A DNA stretch of 64,000 bases from Paracoccaceae bacterium (GTDB lineage Bacteria > Pseudomonadota > Alphaproteobacteria > Rhodobacterales > Rhodobacteraceae), in the NCBI GenBank assembly GCA_020425125.1, contig JAGQRV010000018.1, positions 8,361 to 72,360 on the forward strand. Reading direction: 5' to 3'. The position numbers were made by a program, and so were the translations under genes. Under the pieces are notes generated by a model that ran no database searches, was not told the origin of the DNA, and was given only the letters and a program-made list of their open reading frames with translations. Shown piece after piece: positions 25,574-34,435 of the stretch; the first letter of the stretch is position 1, and each line of letters opens with the position of its first letter.

Positions 25574-26152
25574 TCACGGGCGGTGATTGATCGGCCCGGC
25601 ATTCCAGCGCCCGGCGTCGAAATCGATCCGCGTGACCGAAAGATTGTCGATCCGGTGCGCCAGCGTCGCCTTCGGCGGGATCGCCAGTGCGCGTCCGAGC
25701 TGTGTCAGGATCGCCCCCATATGCGCCACGACAATGATATCGCCCCCGCGCGAGGCCAGCGCGTCTGCCGCAGCGCCCACGCGGGCCTCCAGGTCGCGCC
25801 AGGCTTCTCCGCCGGGCGGGCGGCTGTCGCCGGGCCTGTCCCAGAATGCCATCAGCGCGTCGGGGGTCTCGGCCATCAGTTCGTTGACGTGCCGGTTTTC
25901 CCACGCCCCGAAATGGATCTCGCGCAAAGCCGGATCGTCCGGCAGCCGGGATCTCGTGCCGGCAATCGCGTCGGCGGTGGTCCGGGCGCGGACCAGATCC
26001 GACGAGATCACCGCGGCGGCACGCGGAAGATAGGCATCGAGCCGCGCCAGAGCCGCGTGGTCCGAAAGGTCGGCCGGCGCGTCGGTCCAGCCGACCAGAC
26101 CTGTGGCATGGGTCGGGCCGTGCCGCACCCACCAGAGCGTTGCGGCCGTCAT
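25574..26152 (-). CDS. Histidine phosphatase, likely alpha-ribazole-phosphatase type
   Basis: A 192-residue histidine phosphatase (phosphoglycerate mutase superfamily). WWVRHGPTHATG (residues ~7-18) holds the catalytic R-H-G; IHFGAWENRHVNEL holds the conserved glutamate region; and IIVVAHMGAILTQL holds the second catalytic histidine. The ATG overlaps the cobU stop by ATGA. This pairing suggests CobC of E. coli nomenclature, which dephosphorylates alpha-ribazole phosphate or adenosylcobalamin phosphate in nucleotide-loop assembly. The family has many other substrates, so the assignment rests on context. Confidence 0.78.
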   Translation of the reverse strand: MTAATLWWVRHGPTHATGLVGWTDAPADLSDHAALARLDAYLPRAAAVISSDLVRARTTADAIAGTRSRLPDDPALREIHFGAWENRHVNELMAETPDALMAFWDRPGDSRPPGGEAWRDLEARVGAAADALASRGGDIIVVAHMGAILTQLGRALAIPPKATLAHRIDNLSVTRIDFDAGRWNAGPINHRP

Positions 26153-26700
26153 TCCGGCAGCCGTCCCTTGAGGACCAGGGGCAAGCCGGCCATGACCGCG
26201 ACGACAAGACCTGCCTCGCCCGCCACGCGCTGGTTCAGCGCGCCCTGAGCCTCGCGGAACCGCCGGGACAGCGCGTTCTCGGGAACAATTCCCTGACCCA
26301 CTTCGTTGGTGACGGCGACGACCGGTGCGGGGCAGGCGGCGAGCGCAGCCAGGAGCCGGTCGCATTCTATTGCCGGATCGTGACCGGCGAGCAGATGATT
26401 GGTGAGCCACATGGTCAGACAGTCGACCAGAACCGCTTCGTCCCGCGTGGCCCCGGCCAGCGCGCCGGCAAGGTCGAACGGCGCTTCGAGCGTTCGCCAG
26501 GCGGTGCCGCGGCGTTCACGGTGCCGTGAGATTTTCGCGGCCATCTCGCCGTCGCGGGCCTCCGCAGTCGCGACGTACATGGGATGCAATCCGCTGGCGA
26601 CAATCAGATTTTCGGCGAGGCGCGATTTCCCCGATGCCGCGCCCCCGAGGGCCAAAGTCAGCCGGGGCAGGGTCGAGGTCGCTATCACGTGATGATCCAT
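26149..26700 (-). CDS. cobU: Adenosylcobinamide kinase/guanylyltransferase
   Basis: A 183-residue bifunctional enzyme (CobU, or CobP in aerobic nomenclature) that phosphorylates adenosylcobinamide and attaches GMP to it. P-loop GGAASGKS (19-26), YVATAEARDGEMAAKISRHR with the guanylylated histidine region, DCLTMWLTNHLL, and TNEVGQGIVPENALSRRF are all diagnostic. The start codon is 79 bases from rpoH2, which is divergent, and it overlaps the -35 element of the proposed rpoH2 promoter. No good ribosome binding site is visible. The phosphatase gene follows by ATGA. Confidence 0.95.
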   Translation of the reverse strand: MDHHVIATSTLPRLTLALGGAASGKSRLAENLIVASGLHPMYVATAEARDGEMAAKISRHRERRGTAWRTLEAPFDLAGALAGATRDEAVLVDCLTMWLTNHLLAGHDPAIECDRLLAALAACPAPVVAVTNEVGQGIVPENALSRRFREAQGALNQRVAGEAGLVVAVMAGLPLVLKGRLPE

Positions 26701-26722
26701 TCGCAGTACTGTCCCGTAAATT
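26693..26722 (+). promoter_or_regulatory. Candidate sigma-E (RpoE-ChrR) promoter of rpoH2
   Basis: TGATCC (26693-26698), 18 bases, TAAATT (26717-26722). This fits what I recall of Rhodobacter sphaeroides sigma-E promoters (-35 TGATC, -10 beginning TAA, 18-base spacer), and rpoHII there is a known sigma-E target in the singlet-oxygen response. The -10 element is ~57 bases before the rpoH2 ATG. The -35 lies on top of the cobU start codon. Confidence 0.6.
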
Positions 26723-26778
26723 CGTATCAGAGACTTATGAAAAGCCGTGTGGCTACCGAGACCGGGAGTTGAGATCAT

Positions 26779-27657
26779 ATGGCATTTGGCGGACATTCCG
26801 ATCAATCGCTGTCGCGGCACGCCATGCGGGCCGAAATACTCGATGCCGAGACCGAGCTCCGACTGGCCTATGCCTGGCGGGATCAGCGCGACGAGGCCGC
26901 CCTGCACCGCCTGGTCACGGCCTACATGCGGCTGGCGATTTCCATGGCAGCGCGCTTCCGCCGCTATGGCGCGCCGATGAACGACCTGATCCAGGAGGCG
27001 GGCTTGGGCCTGATGAAGGCCGCCGACAAGTTCGACCCCGATCGTGGCGTGCGATTTTCCACCTATGCGGTCTGGTGGATCAAGGCCTCGATCCAGGACT
27101 ACGTGATGCGCAACTGGTCGATGGTGCGGACCGGCTCGACCTCGTCCCAGAAGACGCTCTTCTTCAACCTGCGCCGGGTGCAGGCGAAACTGGAGCGCGA
27201 GGCGACAGCGCAGGGCGAGACGCTCGACGGCCATCAGCTGCGGCAACTCATCGCGACCGAGGTCGGGGTGCCGCTTGCCGATGTGGAGATGATGGAAGGA
27301 CGGCTTGCTGGGTCCGATTTCTCGCTCAACGCAACCCAGTCCTCGGACGAGGATGGCCGGGAATGGATCGACACGCTGGAGGACGAGGCGACCCGCGCTG
27401 ACGAGATTGTGGCCCACGGTCAGGATATCACCGTCTTGCGTGGCTGGCTGGTATCGGCGATGCAATCGCTCAATGACCGGGAACGCTTCATCGTGCGCGA
27501 ACGCAAGCTTCGGGACGCTCCCAGGACGCTGGAGAGCCTGGGGCAGGAATTGGGCCTGTCGAAGGAGCGTGTCCGCCAGCTTGAGGTCGCAGCCTTCGCC
27601 AAGATGCGCCGCAGCCTCGAGGACCGCGCGTCCGAAGTGGCCATTTTCCTGGGCTGA
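26779..27657 (+). CDS. rpoH2: RNA polymerase sigma factor RpoH2 (heat-shock/oxidative-stress type)
   Basis: A 292-residue sigma-70 family member of group 3. Region 2 reads LIQEAGLGLMKAADKFDPDRGVRFSTYAVWWIKASIQDYV; the RpoH box, QKTLFFNLR, follows at about 129-137; region 4 helix-turn-helix is LESLGQELGLSKERVRQLEV. The sequence matches the RpoH family but differs from the housekeeping heat-shock RpoH1, and the sigma-E-type promoter upstream points to the RpoHII group, which controls repair and antioxidant genes after photooxidative stress. The start has GGGAG upstream. A ChaN-like gene follows at once and may be co-transcribed. Confidence 0.9.
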   Translation: MAFGGHSDQSLSRHAMRAEILDAETELRLAYAWRDQRDEAALHRLVTAYMRLAISMAARFRRYGAPMNDLIQEAGLGLMKAADKFDPDRGVRFSTYAVWWIKASIQDYVMRNWSMVRTGSTSSQKTLFFNLRRVQAKLEREATAQGETLDGHQLRQLIATEVGVPLADVEMMEGRLAGSDFSLNATQSSDEDGREWIDTLEDEATRADEIVAHGQDITVLRGWLVSAMQSLNDRERFIVRERKLRDAPRTLESLGQELGLSKERVRQLEVAAFAKMRRSLEDRASEVAIFLG

Positions 27658-27688
27658 AGGGTTCAGCTTTGCGGGCCGTCGTGCCGCC

Positions 27689-28522
27689 GTGCTGATCGCG
27701 GTGCTGGCCGGCGGCCTGATGGCGGCACCGGCGCAAGCTCGCCAGATGACCTCGGTCGGCATGGTGGCGCTGCCGCCCGCCGACATCGTCGTACTTGGCG
27801 AAGTGCATGACAATCCGAAGCACCACCGCAATCAGGCGCGGGCGATCCGCGCCTTGCATCCGCGGGCAGTCGTTTTCGAGATGTTGACGCCGGAACAGGC
27901 CGAAATCGTCAATCGCAGCGGACTCAAGGGCGACGAGCTGGCGCAGGCGATCGGCTGGGCCGATAGCGGCTGGCCGGATTTTGCGCTCTATGCGCCGGTC
28001 TTCGCGGCCCTCGGCGATGCACGGGTCTATGGCGCTGCCGTGCCGGACGCGGCGATCCGACAGGCCATGTCGGGCGATCTCGCGGGGGCCTTCGGGGTGG
28101 ACGCCGCCGGCTATGGCCTGACGGTTCCCCTTCCCGCCGAGGAGGAATCGGTTCGCGAAGCCGGACAGCAGGAGGCGCATTGCAACGCGCTACCCGATGA
28201 CATGCTGCCGGGAATGGTCGCCGCCCAGCGGCTGCGAGACGCCGCCTTCGCACGGACCGCGGCACAGGCCTTTGCCGATGTGGGCCGGTCGGTCATCGTG
28301 ATCACCGGCAGCGGCCATGCGCGGACGGACTGGGGAATCCCGGGCGTCCTGAGCCTGGCCGATCCCGACCTTCTGGTCCTCAGTGTCGGTCAGATCGAAC
28401 GCGGGGGCGTTCCGGCGATCCCGCCTTTCGATCTCTGGCTGGTGACCGCCCCGGTCCCGCGCGATGATCCTTGCGCCGGTTTCCGCGCTGCTCCGGCCGA
28501 GAGTAGCGATGGCGGCGGTTGA
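27689..28522 (+). CDS. ChaN-like haem-binding/iron-regulated protein (COG3016)
   Basis: About 277 residues, periplasmic. The best start is GTG at 27689, which gives a short but acceptable signal peptide (MLIAVLAGGLMAAPAQA); no ATG fits and the frame is open further back into rpoH2. The body shows ChaN motifs: DIVVLGEVHDNPKHHRNQARAI (the conserved G-E-x-H-D), VFEMLTPEQ, and VIVITGSGHARTDWGIP. ChaN of Campylobacter binds two haems; COG3016 proteins in general are linked to iron and haem. There is no lipobox. The position after rpoH2, 31 bases apart, suggests the stress regulon. The function is tentative. Confidence 0.72.
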   Translation: MLIAVLAGGLMAAPAQARQMTSVGMVALPPADIVVLGEVHDNPKHHRNQARAIRALHPRAVVFEMLTPEQAEIVNRSGLKGDELAQAIGWADSGWPDFALYAPVFAALGDARVYGAAVPDAAIRQAMSGDLAGAFGVDAAGYGLTVPLPAEEESVREAGQQEAHCNALPDDMLPGMVAAQRLRDAAFARTAAQAFADVGRSVIVITGSGHARTDWGIPGVLSLADPDLLVLSVGQIERGGVPAIPPFDLWLVTAPVPRDDPCAGFRAAPAESSDGGG

Positions 28523-28568
28523 GTTCCCTGCCGGAGAACCGTAATCCGAACGGATCGGGGGTGCGGAC

Positions 28569-29765
28569 ATGCTGGCGGGAAAGCGGATTCTTCTGATCAT
28601 CGGCGGCGGTATCGCGGCCTACAAGTGCCTGGAGCTGATCCGCCGCTATCGCGAGGCAGGGGCCCAGGTGACCCCGGTTCTCACCAAGGCGGCCGAGCAG
28701 TTCGTCACGCCGCTGTCGGTCGCGGCGCTGGCGGGCCGGAAGCTCTATCGAGATCTCTTCGATCTGACCGACGAGGCGGAGATGGGCCATATCCAGCTGT
28801 CGCGCGCCGCCGATCTGGTGGTGGTGGCCCCGGCGACGGCGGATCTGATGGCCAAGATGGCCGCCGGGCTTGCCGGCGATCTTGCGTCGACGCTGCTGAT
28901 GGCAACCGACAAGCGCGTGCTGATCGCGCCTGCGATGAACGTGCGGATGTGGCAGCACCCGGCGACACGGCGCAACCGCGCCACGCTGGCGGGCGACGGC
29001 ATCCTTTCCGTGGGGCCGAACGAGGGCGAGATGGCCTGCGGCGAATACGGGCCCGGACGAATGGCGGAGCCCGCCGAGATCCTCGCGGCGACCGCGGCGG
29101 CGCTTTCTGCCGGCGCGCTGGCAGGGCGGCGCATTCTGGTGACGTCCGGGCCGACACACGAGCCGATCGACCCGGTGCGCTACATTGCCAACCGGTCCTC
29201 CGGCTCCCAGGGGACAGCGATCGCCCGCGCGCTCGCCGGTCAGGGTGCCGAGGTGACCTTTGTTACCGGTCCCGCGACGGTGCCGCCGCCAGAGGGTGTG
29301 CATGTCGTGAAGGTGGAAACCGCACGCGAGATGCTTGCGGCTGTCACAGCCGCGCTCCCGGCCGACGTTGCGGTCTTTGCCGCCGCGGTGGCCGACTGGC
29401 GGGTTGCGACGGAAAGCGGGCGGAAACTGAAGAAGGACGGCTCGGGTCGGCCGCCCGTCCTGGATTTCGCCGAAAACCCCGACATCCTCGCCACCGTCTC
29501 GCAGATGGCGCAGGGTCGGCCGCGGCTTGTGATCGGCTTTGCCGCCGAGACCGACGACGTGGTCGCCCATGCGACCGCCAAGCGGGCACGCAAGGGGTGC
29601 GACTGGATCCTTGCGAACGATGTCTCGCCCGCGACCGGCATCATGGGCGGCAGCCACAATACGGTGACGCTGATTTCCGCAACCGGGGCGGAATCCTGGC
29701 CCGAGATGACCAAGGACCAGGTCGCCAACCGGCTGGCACAGAAGATCGCCGAGGCCTTGGCATGA
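28569..29765 (+). CDS. coaBC: Bifunctional phosphopantothenoylcysteine decarboxylase/synthase
   Basis: A 398-residue fusion in coenzyme A synthesis. The N-terminal CoaC flavoprotein part (1 to ~180) begins [22 protein letters not shown] and contains [12 protein letters not shown] and [13 protein letters not shown] (with the catalytic cysteine). The C-terminal CoaB part (about 185-398) has [31 protein letters not shown] and AAVADWR, and the K-containing KLKKDGSG loop. All are canonical. GGGGG lies upstream of the ATG. dut follows by ATGA, the classical coaBC-dut pair. Confidence 0.97.
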   Translation: MLAGKRILLIIGGGIAAYKCLELIRRYREAGAQVTPVLTKAAEQFVTPLSVAALAGRKLYRDLFDLTDEAEMGHIQLSRAADLVVVAPATADLMAKMAAGLAGDLASTLLMATDKRVLIAPAMNVRMWQHPATRRNRATLAGDGILSVGPNEGEMACGEYGPGRMAEPAEILAATAAALSAGALAGRRILVTSGPTHEPIDPVRYIANRSSGSQGTAIARALAGQGAEVTFVTGPATVPPPEGVHVVKVETAREMLAAVTAALPADVAVFAAAVADWRVATESGRKLKKDGSGRPPVLDFAENPDILATVSQMAQGRPRLVIGFAAETDDVVAHATAKRARKGCDWILANDVSPATGIMGGSHNTVTLISATGAESWPEMTKDQVANRLAQKIAEALA

Positions 29766-30229
29766 TGCCGGTGATCCACTTCGCCTGGACCGACGAGGCA
29801 GACCGCAACCTGCCGCTTCCCGGCTACGAAACCGCAGGCGCCGCCGGGGCGGATCTGCGGGCCAACCTGCCCGAACCCCTGCGCGTCGATGGCGTGACCC
29901 TGGCGCCGGGAGACCGCACCCTGGTACCGACGGGCTTTCGGGTCGCGATACCGGCGGGCTTCGAGATCCAGATCCGCCCCCGCTCAGGTCTGGCGCTGAA
30001 GCATGGCATCACGCTGCCGAACACGCCGGGTACCATCGACAGTGACTACCGGGGGCCCCTGGGCGTCATCGTCCTGAATGCGGGGCAGGAGGCCTTCACC
30101 ATCGGCCACGGAGACCGCATCGCCCAGATGGTGGTGGCGCCGGTAGTGCAGTCCGCCTTCCGCCTTGCCGAGAGCCTCGACGAGACCGAACGCGGACACG
30201 GCGGTTTCGGATCCACCGGGCGGCGGTGA
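29762..30229 (+). CDS. dut: dUTP diphosphatase
   Basis: A 155-residue trimeric dUTPase. The five family motifs are present: [11 protein letters not shown] (1), [13 protein letters not shown] (2), [20 protein letters not shown] (3, with the catalytic aspartate), GDRIAQMVV (4), and the C-terminal [11 protein letters not shown] (5). It removes dUTP and supplies dUMP for thymidylate synthesis. The ATG at 29762 overlaps the coaBC stop as ATGA; a second ATG directly follows. The next gene overlaps as TGATG. Confidence 0.97.
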   Translation: MMPVIHFAWTDEADRNLPLPGYETAGAAGADLRANLPEPLRVDGVTLAPGDRTLVPTGFRVAIPAGFEIQIRPRSGLALKHGITLPNTPGTIDSDYRGPLGVIVLNAGQEAFTIGHGDRIAQMVVAPVVQSAFRLAESLDETERGHGGFGSTGRR

Positions 30230-31329
30230 TGGCGCTGTTCCTTGCCCTCGCGATCTTGGTCTGGCTGATCGGGTGGCGGCGCGGGACGCCTCGCCAGGCA
30301 CGGCTGATGCAGATCGCGCTGCTCTATCTCGTCTTCGCCGCCGCGGCGGTGCTGATGCCCGAGACCGGGCCGCTGCGGCGAGTCCTCGGCGGCTCTGCCG
30401 GTGAATGGCTGTCCGTCGGCGGTCTCGTCGCGCTGGGCGCCGCCTACGTCGCCGGGCTTGGCTGGCTGCGCGGCCGCGTGCGTCCCGAAAACCGCGCGCA
30501 CCCGGCCGCGCCGGCGGCGCCGGCGGCGCCATCGGACCGGCTCGGCGAGGCGGAAGTGGAGCGCTACGCCCGCCACATCGTGATGCACGAGATCGGCGGG
30601 CCGGGGCAGCGCAAGCTGAAGGCGGCGCGGGTTCTGGTGATCGGCGCCGGGGGGCTGGGCTCGCCGGTGCTCCAGTACCTCGCAGCCGCCGGGTTCGGCA
30701 CGATCGGGGTGATCGACGACGACACGGTGAGCGTGGACAACCTCCAGCGCCAGGTGATCCATTCCGAGGCAACGGTGGGGATGCCGAAGGTGTTCTCGGC
30801 CAGTCAGGCGATGGCGGGGATCAACCCTCATGTCCTCGTGCGCCCGTATCGCCGCCGCTTCGAGCCCGGGGCCGCGGCGGAGCTTCTGTCCGAGTATGAC
30901 CTGGTGCTTGACGGATCGGACAATTTCGACACCCGCTATCTCGCGAACCGCGCCTGCGCCGCGGCCGGGCTGCCGCTGGTCGCCGGTGCGATCACCCAGT
31001 GGGAAGGCCAGATCACCGTTTACGATCCCGCACGGGGCGGGCCGTGCCTGGAATGCGTCTTCCCCGAACGCCCGGCCGCGGGGCTGGTTCCGACCTGCGC
31101 CGAAGCCGGGGTGGCCGCCCCGCTGCCGGGGGTCGTCGGGTCGATCATGGCGCTTGAGGCGTTGAAGATCGTCACCGGTGCCGGTGCGCCGTTGCGCGGC
31201 GCAATGCTGATCGTCGACGGCCTTTATGGCGAAACGCGGCGGATCACGCTCGCGCGCCGCGACGATTGTCCGGTTTGCGGCACGTGCCGCGATGCCTATA
31301 TGCCCGGCAGGACCGAGGAGACATCATGA
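30229..31329 (+). CDS. MoeB/ThiF/HesA family adenylyltransferase with membrane anchor
   Basis: A 366-residue E1-like enzyme. Unusually, about 85 N-terminal residues hold two or three hydrophobic helices (near 1-15, 27-43 and 62-80), followed by an Ala/Pro linker (92-101). The E1-like domain has VLVIGAGGLGSPVLQYLAAAG (about 136-156), IDDDTVSVDNLQRQ, DGSDNFDTRYLAN, CLECVFPERP and PTCAEAGVAAPLPGVVG with the likely catalytic cysteine, and CPVCGTC near the end; the two C-x2-C pairs bind zinc. The reaction is adenylation of the C-terminal glycine of a ubiquitin-like sulfur carrier (MoaD or ThiS). There is no rhodanese domain. The gene is between dut and the M3 peptidase with overlaps at both ends. 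Confidence 0.88.
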   Translation: MALFLALAILVWLIGWRRGTPRQARLMQIALLYLVFAAAAVLMPETGPLRRVLGGSAGEWLSVGGLVALGAAYVAGLGWLRGRVRPENRAHPAAPAAPAAPSDRLGEAEVERYARHIVMHEIGGPGQRKLKAARVLVIGAGGLGSPVLQYLAAAGFGTIGVIDDDTVSVDNLQRQVIHSEATVGMPKVFSASQAMAGINPHVLVRPYRRRFEPGAAAELLSEYDLVLDGSDNFDTRYLANRACAAAGLPLVAGAITQWEGQITVYDPARGGPCLECVFPERPAAGLVPTCAEAGVAAPLPGVVGSIMALEALKIVTGAGAPLRGAMLIVDGLYGETRRITLARRDDCPVCGTCRDAYMPGRTEETS

Positions 31330-33353
31330 CCAATCCGTTGCTCGGCGACTGGGCCACGCCCTTCGCCCTCCCTCCGTTTGCCGCCATTACCGATGACGAC
31401 TTCGCACCGGCCTTCGACGCCGCGCTGGCCGAGGCGCGGGCGAACGTCGCGGCCATTGCGGCCGATCCCGCCGCGCCGGGCTTTGCCAACACGATCGAGG
31501 CGCTGGAACGGGCGGGCGAAGCGCTCGACAAGGTGCTCGGCGCCTTCTTCGCGGTGTCGGGGGCCGATGCCAATCCCGCGCGGGACGCGCTGATGCGGGA
31601 CTTTTCGCCCCGTCTCGCGGCCTATTCCTCGGAAATCTACGCCAATCCGCAGCTTTTCGCCCGGATCGACGCGATCTGGCAGCAGCGCGATGCGCTCGAC
31701 CTCTCGCCCGAGCAGGAGCGCGTGCTGATGCTGACCCGCCGCGCCTTCGTCCGCGGCGGTGCCGAACTTGACGCTGCGGGGCGGGCCCGGCTCGCCGAAG
31801 TGAAACAGCGGCTCGCCACTCTCGGGACCCAGTTCACCCAGAACCTTCTGGCCGACGAACGCGACTGGTCGATGGCGCTGAGCGAGGACGATCTCGCCAA
31901 CCTTCCCGACGATGTCGCCGCCGCCGCGCGCGGGGCCGCGGCCGAGCGCAATGCCGACGGCGCGGTCGTCACGCTGTCGCGGTCGCTGATCGTGCCGTTC
32001 CTGCAATCCTCACCGGACCGGGAACTGCGCCACCGTGCCTACGAGGCCTGGGCCGCCCGCGGCGCCAACGGCGGCGTGACCGACAACCGGGCCATTGCGC
32101 AGGAAATCCTCGAGCTGCGTTACGAACGCGCGCAGCTTCTCGGCTATCCAAGTTTCGCCGCCTACAAACTCGAGACCGAGATGGCGGCGACGCCCGAGGC
32201 GGTGCGCGACCTGCTGATGGCGGTCTGGACACCTGCCAAGGCGCAGGTCGAGGCGGACGCGGCCGTGCTCGCGGACATGCTTCGCGAGGACGGCGTGAAT
32301 GCCGAACTGGAACCCTGGGACTGGCGCTACTATGCCGAGAAGCGGCGCAAGGCGGAACACGACCTCGATACCGCCGCGCTGAAGCCCTATTTCCAGCTCG
32401 AGCGGATGATCGAAGCCGCGTTTGCTTCTGCGCACCGGCTGTTCGGGCTTGAGTTCACGCCGGTCGACGCACCGCTCTATCACCCCGATTGCCGCGCCTG
32501 GGACGTGACCCGCGACGGGCGGCACATGGCCCTGTTCGTCGGTGACTACTTTGCGCGCGCGTCGAAACGCTCGGGCGCGTGGTGTTCGGCGATGCGCAGC
32601 CAGCAGAAGCTGGCCGGTGATATCCGCCCCATCGTGGTCAATGTCTGCAATTTCGCCAAACCGGCGGCCGGAAAGCCCGCTCTTCTGTCCTATGACGATG
32701 CGCGGACGCTCTTTCATGAATTCGGCCACGCATTGCACCAGATGCTGTCGGACGTGACCTACGAATCCGTCTCGGGCACCGCGGTGGCGCGGGATTTCGT
32801 CGAACTGCCCAGCCAGCTTTTCGAGCATTGGCTGGAAGTGCCCGAGGTACTGTCGAAATATGCCACGCACGCCCGGACCGGCGAACCGATGCCGCCCGAG
32901 ATGCTGGAACGGCTGCTCGGCGCGCGCAATTTCGACCAGGGCTTCGCGACGGTGGAATACGTCGCTTCGGCGCTGGTCGACCTCGCCTTCCATGACGGCA
33001 AGCCGCCCGCCGACATCATGGCGCGGCAGGCCGAGATCCTGGACGAGATCGGCATGCCCCATGCCATCGGGATGCGTCACGCGACGCCGCATTTCGCCCA
33101 TGTCTTCGCCGGCGACGGCTATTCCGCGGGCTATTACAGCTACATGTGGTCCGAGGTGATGGACGCCGACGCCTTCGCGGCCTTCCGTGATGCGGGCGAC
33201 GCGTTCGACCGCGACACCGCAGCAGCGCTGGAGCGCTTCATCCTCTCGCGCGGCGGGTCGGAGGATCCGAAGGCGCTCTACCTCAAGTTCCGCGGCCGCC
33301 TGCCTGGTGTGGAGGCGCTGCTCAAGGGGCGCGGGCTCGACGCGGCGGCCTGA
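31326..33353 (+). CDS. M3 family oligopeptidase (Dcp/PrlC-like)
   Basis: A 675-residue zinc metallopeptidase (thimet oligopeptidase family). The active-site motif LFHEFGHALH lies near residue 463, with the third ligand glutamate in the SGTAVARDFVELPSQLFEHW helix downstream. The ATG at 31326 has GAGGAG six bases upstream and overlaps the stop of the MoeB-like gene by four bases. There is no signal peptide, so it acts in the cytoplasm, breaking down short peptides, as in oligopeptidase A or dipeptidyl carboxypeptidase Dcp. It ends 33 bases from convergent dapA, at a shared hairpin. Confidence 0.93.
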   Translation: MTNPLLGDWATPFALPPFAAITDDDFAPAFDAALAEARANVAAIAADPAAPGFANTIEALERAGEALDKVLGAFFAVSGADANPARDALMRDFSPRLAAYSSEIYANPQLFARIDAIWQQRDALDLSPEQERVLMLTRRAFVRGGAELDAAGRARLAEVKQRLATLGTQFTQNLLADERDWSMALSEDDLANLPDDVAAAARGAAAERNADGAVVTLSRSLIVPFLQSSPDRELRHRAYEAWAARGANGGVTDNRAIAQEILELRYERAQLLGYPSFAAYKLETEMAATPEAVRDLLMAVWTPAKAQVEADAAVLADMLREDGVNAELEPWDWRYYAEKRRKAEHDLDTAALKPYFQLERMIEAAFASAHRLFGLEFTPVDAPLYHPDCRAWDVTRDGRHMALFVGDYFARASKRSGAWCSAMRSQQKLAGDIRPIVVNVCNFAKPAAGKPALLSYDDARTLFHEFGHALHQMLSDVTYESVSGTAVARDFVELPSQLFEHWLEVPEVLSKYATHARTGEPMPPEMLERLLGARNFDQGFATVEYVASALVDLAFHDGKPPADIMARQAEILDEIGMPHAIGMRHATPHFAHVFAGDGYSAGYYSYMWSEVMDADAFAAFRDAGDAFDRDTAAALERFILSRGGSEDPKALYLKFRGRLPGVEALLKGRGLDAAA

Positions 33354-33378
33354 TCGCGAATGTCAGACCGCCGGCCGT

Positions 33379-33403
33379 GCGGGCCTCAATTCAGGAGGCC
33401 CGC
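33379..33403. terminator. Hairpin between convergent M3 peptidase and dapA
   Basis: A perfect 9-bp stem (33379-33387 with 33395-33403), loop AATTCAG. It contains the dapA stop codon and last codons. No T run is present on either strand, but the position suggests a bidirectional terminator for both convergent genes. Confidence 0.5.
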
Positions 33404-34261
33404 ATGGCGCATGGCCGCGTCGATCCGGGTCCGGGTCGGCTCGGTCACCGGCACCAGTGGCAGGCGCACCTCGTCCGAACAGAGGCCGAGACGGGACAGG
33501 GCGTATTTCGCGCCTGCCACGCCGGGCTCGATGAAGATCGCCTCGTGCAGCGGCATCAGCCGGTCCTGATAGGCCAGCGCGGCCGCGAAGTCGCCCGCCT
33601 GCATTACATCCTGAAACTCGGCGCAGAGCTTCGGCGCCACGTTCGCGGTCACCGAGATGCAGCCGACCCCGCCATGGGCATTGAAGCCAAGTGCGGTCGC
33701 ATCCTCGCCCGACAGCTGGATGAAATCGGTGCCGCAGGCGGCCCGCTGCTGGCTCACGCGGGCTATGTCGCCGGTGGCGTCCTTGACGCCGACGATCCGG
33801 GGCAGCCGGGCCAGTGCGCCCATGGTGGCGGGTTTCATGTCCACCACCGACCGGCCGGGAATGTTGTAGATGATGATCGGCAGGCTGCAGGCGTCGTGCA
33901 TCGCGGTGAAATGCGCGATCATGCCGTCTGCGGTGGGCTTGTTGTAATAGGGCGTGACGACCAGCGCCGCGTCCGCGCCGACCTTCTCGGCGTGCTGGAT
34001 CAGGCGGATGCCTTCCGCGGTATTGTTGGATCCGGCCCCGGCAATTACCGGGATCCGGCCTGCCGCGGCCTTCACCACTTCCTCGACGACCATCTCGTGC
34101 TCGGCATGGCTGAGCGTCGGGCTCTCGCCGGTCGTCCCCACCGGAACGATGCCGTGGCTGCCCTGCTCGACATGCCAGTCGACCAGGGACTTGAGCGCAT
34201 CCAGATCCACCACGCCATCCTTGAACGGGGTTACCAGGGCGGGAAGGGACCCTCTGATCAT
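33386..34261 (-). CDS. dapA: 4-hydroxy-tetrahydrodipicolinate synthase
   Basis: A 291-residue TIM-barrel aldolase that condenses pyruvate and aspartate semialdehyde in lysine/diaminopimelate synthesis. Diagnostic features: GTTGESPTL (near 44-52), [10 protein letters not shown] with the active-site tyrosine, [14 protein letters not shown], and [10 protein letters not shown] with the Schiff-base lysine. The ATG at 34261 is chosen because GGAG lies six bases upstream; a second ATG directly before it and one nine bases further are less well placed. Length matches the family. The gene is divergent from slt. Confidence 0.96.
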   Translation of the reverse strand: MIRGSLPALVTPFKDGVVDLDALKSLVDWHVEQGSHGIVPVGTTGESPTLSHAEHEMVVEEVVKAAAGRIPVIAGAGSNNTAEGIRLIQHAEKVGADAALVVTPYYNKPTADGMIAHFTAMHDACSLPIIIYNIPGRSVVDMKPATMGALARLPRIVGVKDATGDIARVSQQRAACGTDFIQLSGEDATALGFNAHGGVGCISVTANVAPKLCAEFQDVMQAGDFAAALAYQDRLMPLHEAIFIEPGVAGAKYALSRLGLCSDEVRLPLVPVTEPTRTRIDAAMRHAGLLN

Positions 34262-34371
34262 CATACGCTCCATGCTGCGGGGGTTGCGGTCACATACAGG
34301 TGCCATGACCGAATGCCAAGCGGCCCCATGGTGCGCGACGCCGCGCGGAAAGCCGTGACCCAGATTCCCGG

Positions 34372-34391
34372 CGATTTCCGCACCGAAATCG
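34372..34391. promoter_or_regulatory. Inverted repeat upstream of slt
   Basis: CGATTTC, six bases, GAAATCG: a perfect 7-bp dyad, 45 bases before the slt start and ~110 bases before dapA. It could be an operator for either divergent gene. No known regulator is evident. Confidence 0.35.
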
Positions 34392-34435
34392 GGTAGGGAT
34401 GGCGACGGGTACACGGCACGAGTTCTGGTCGGATC

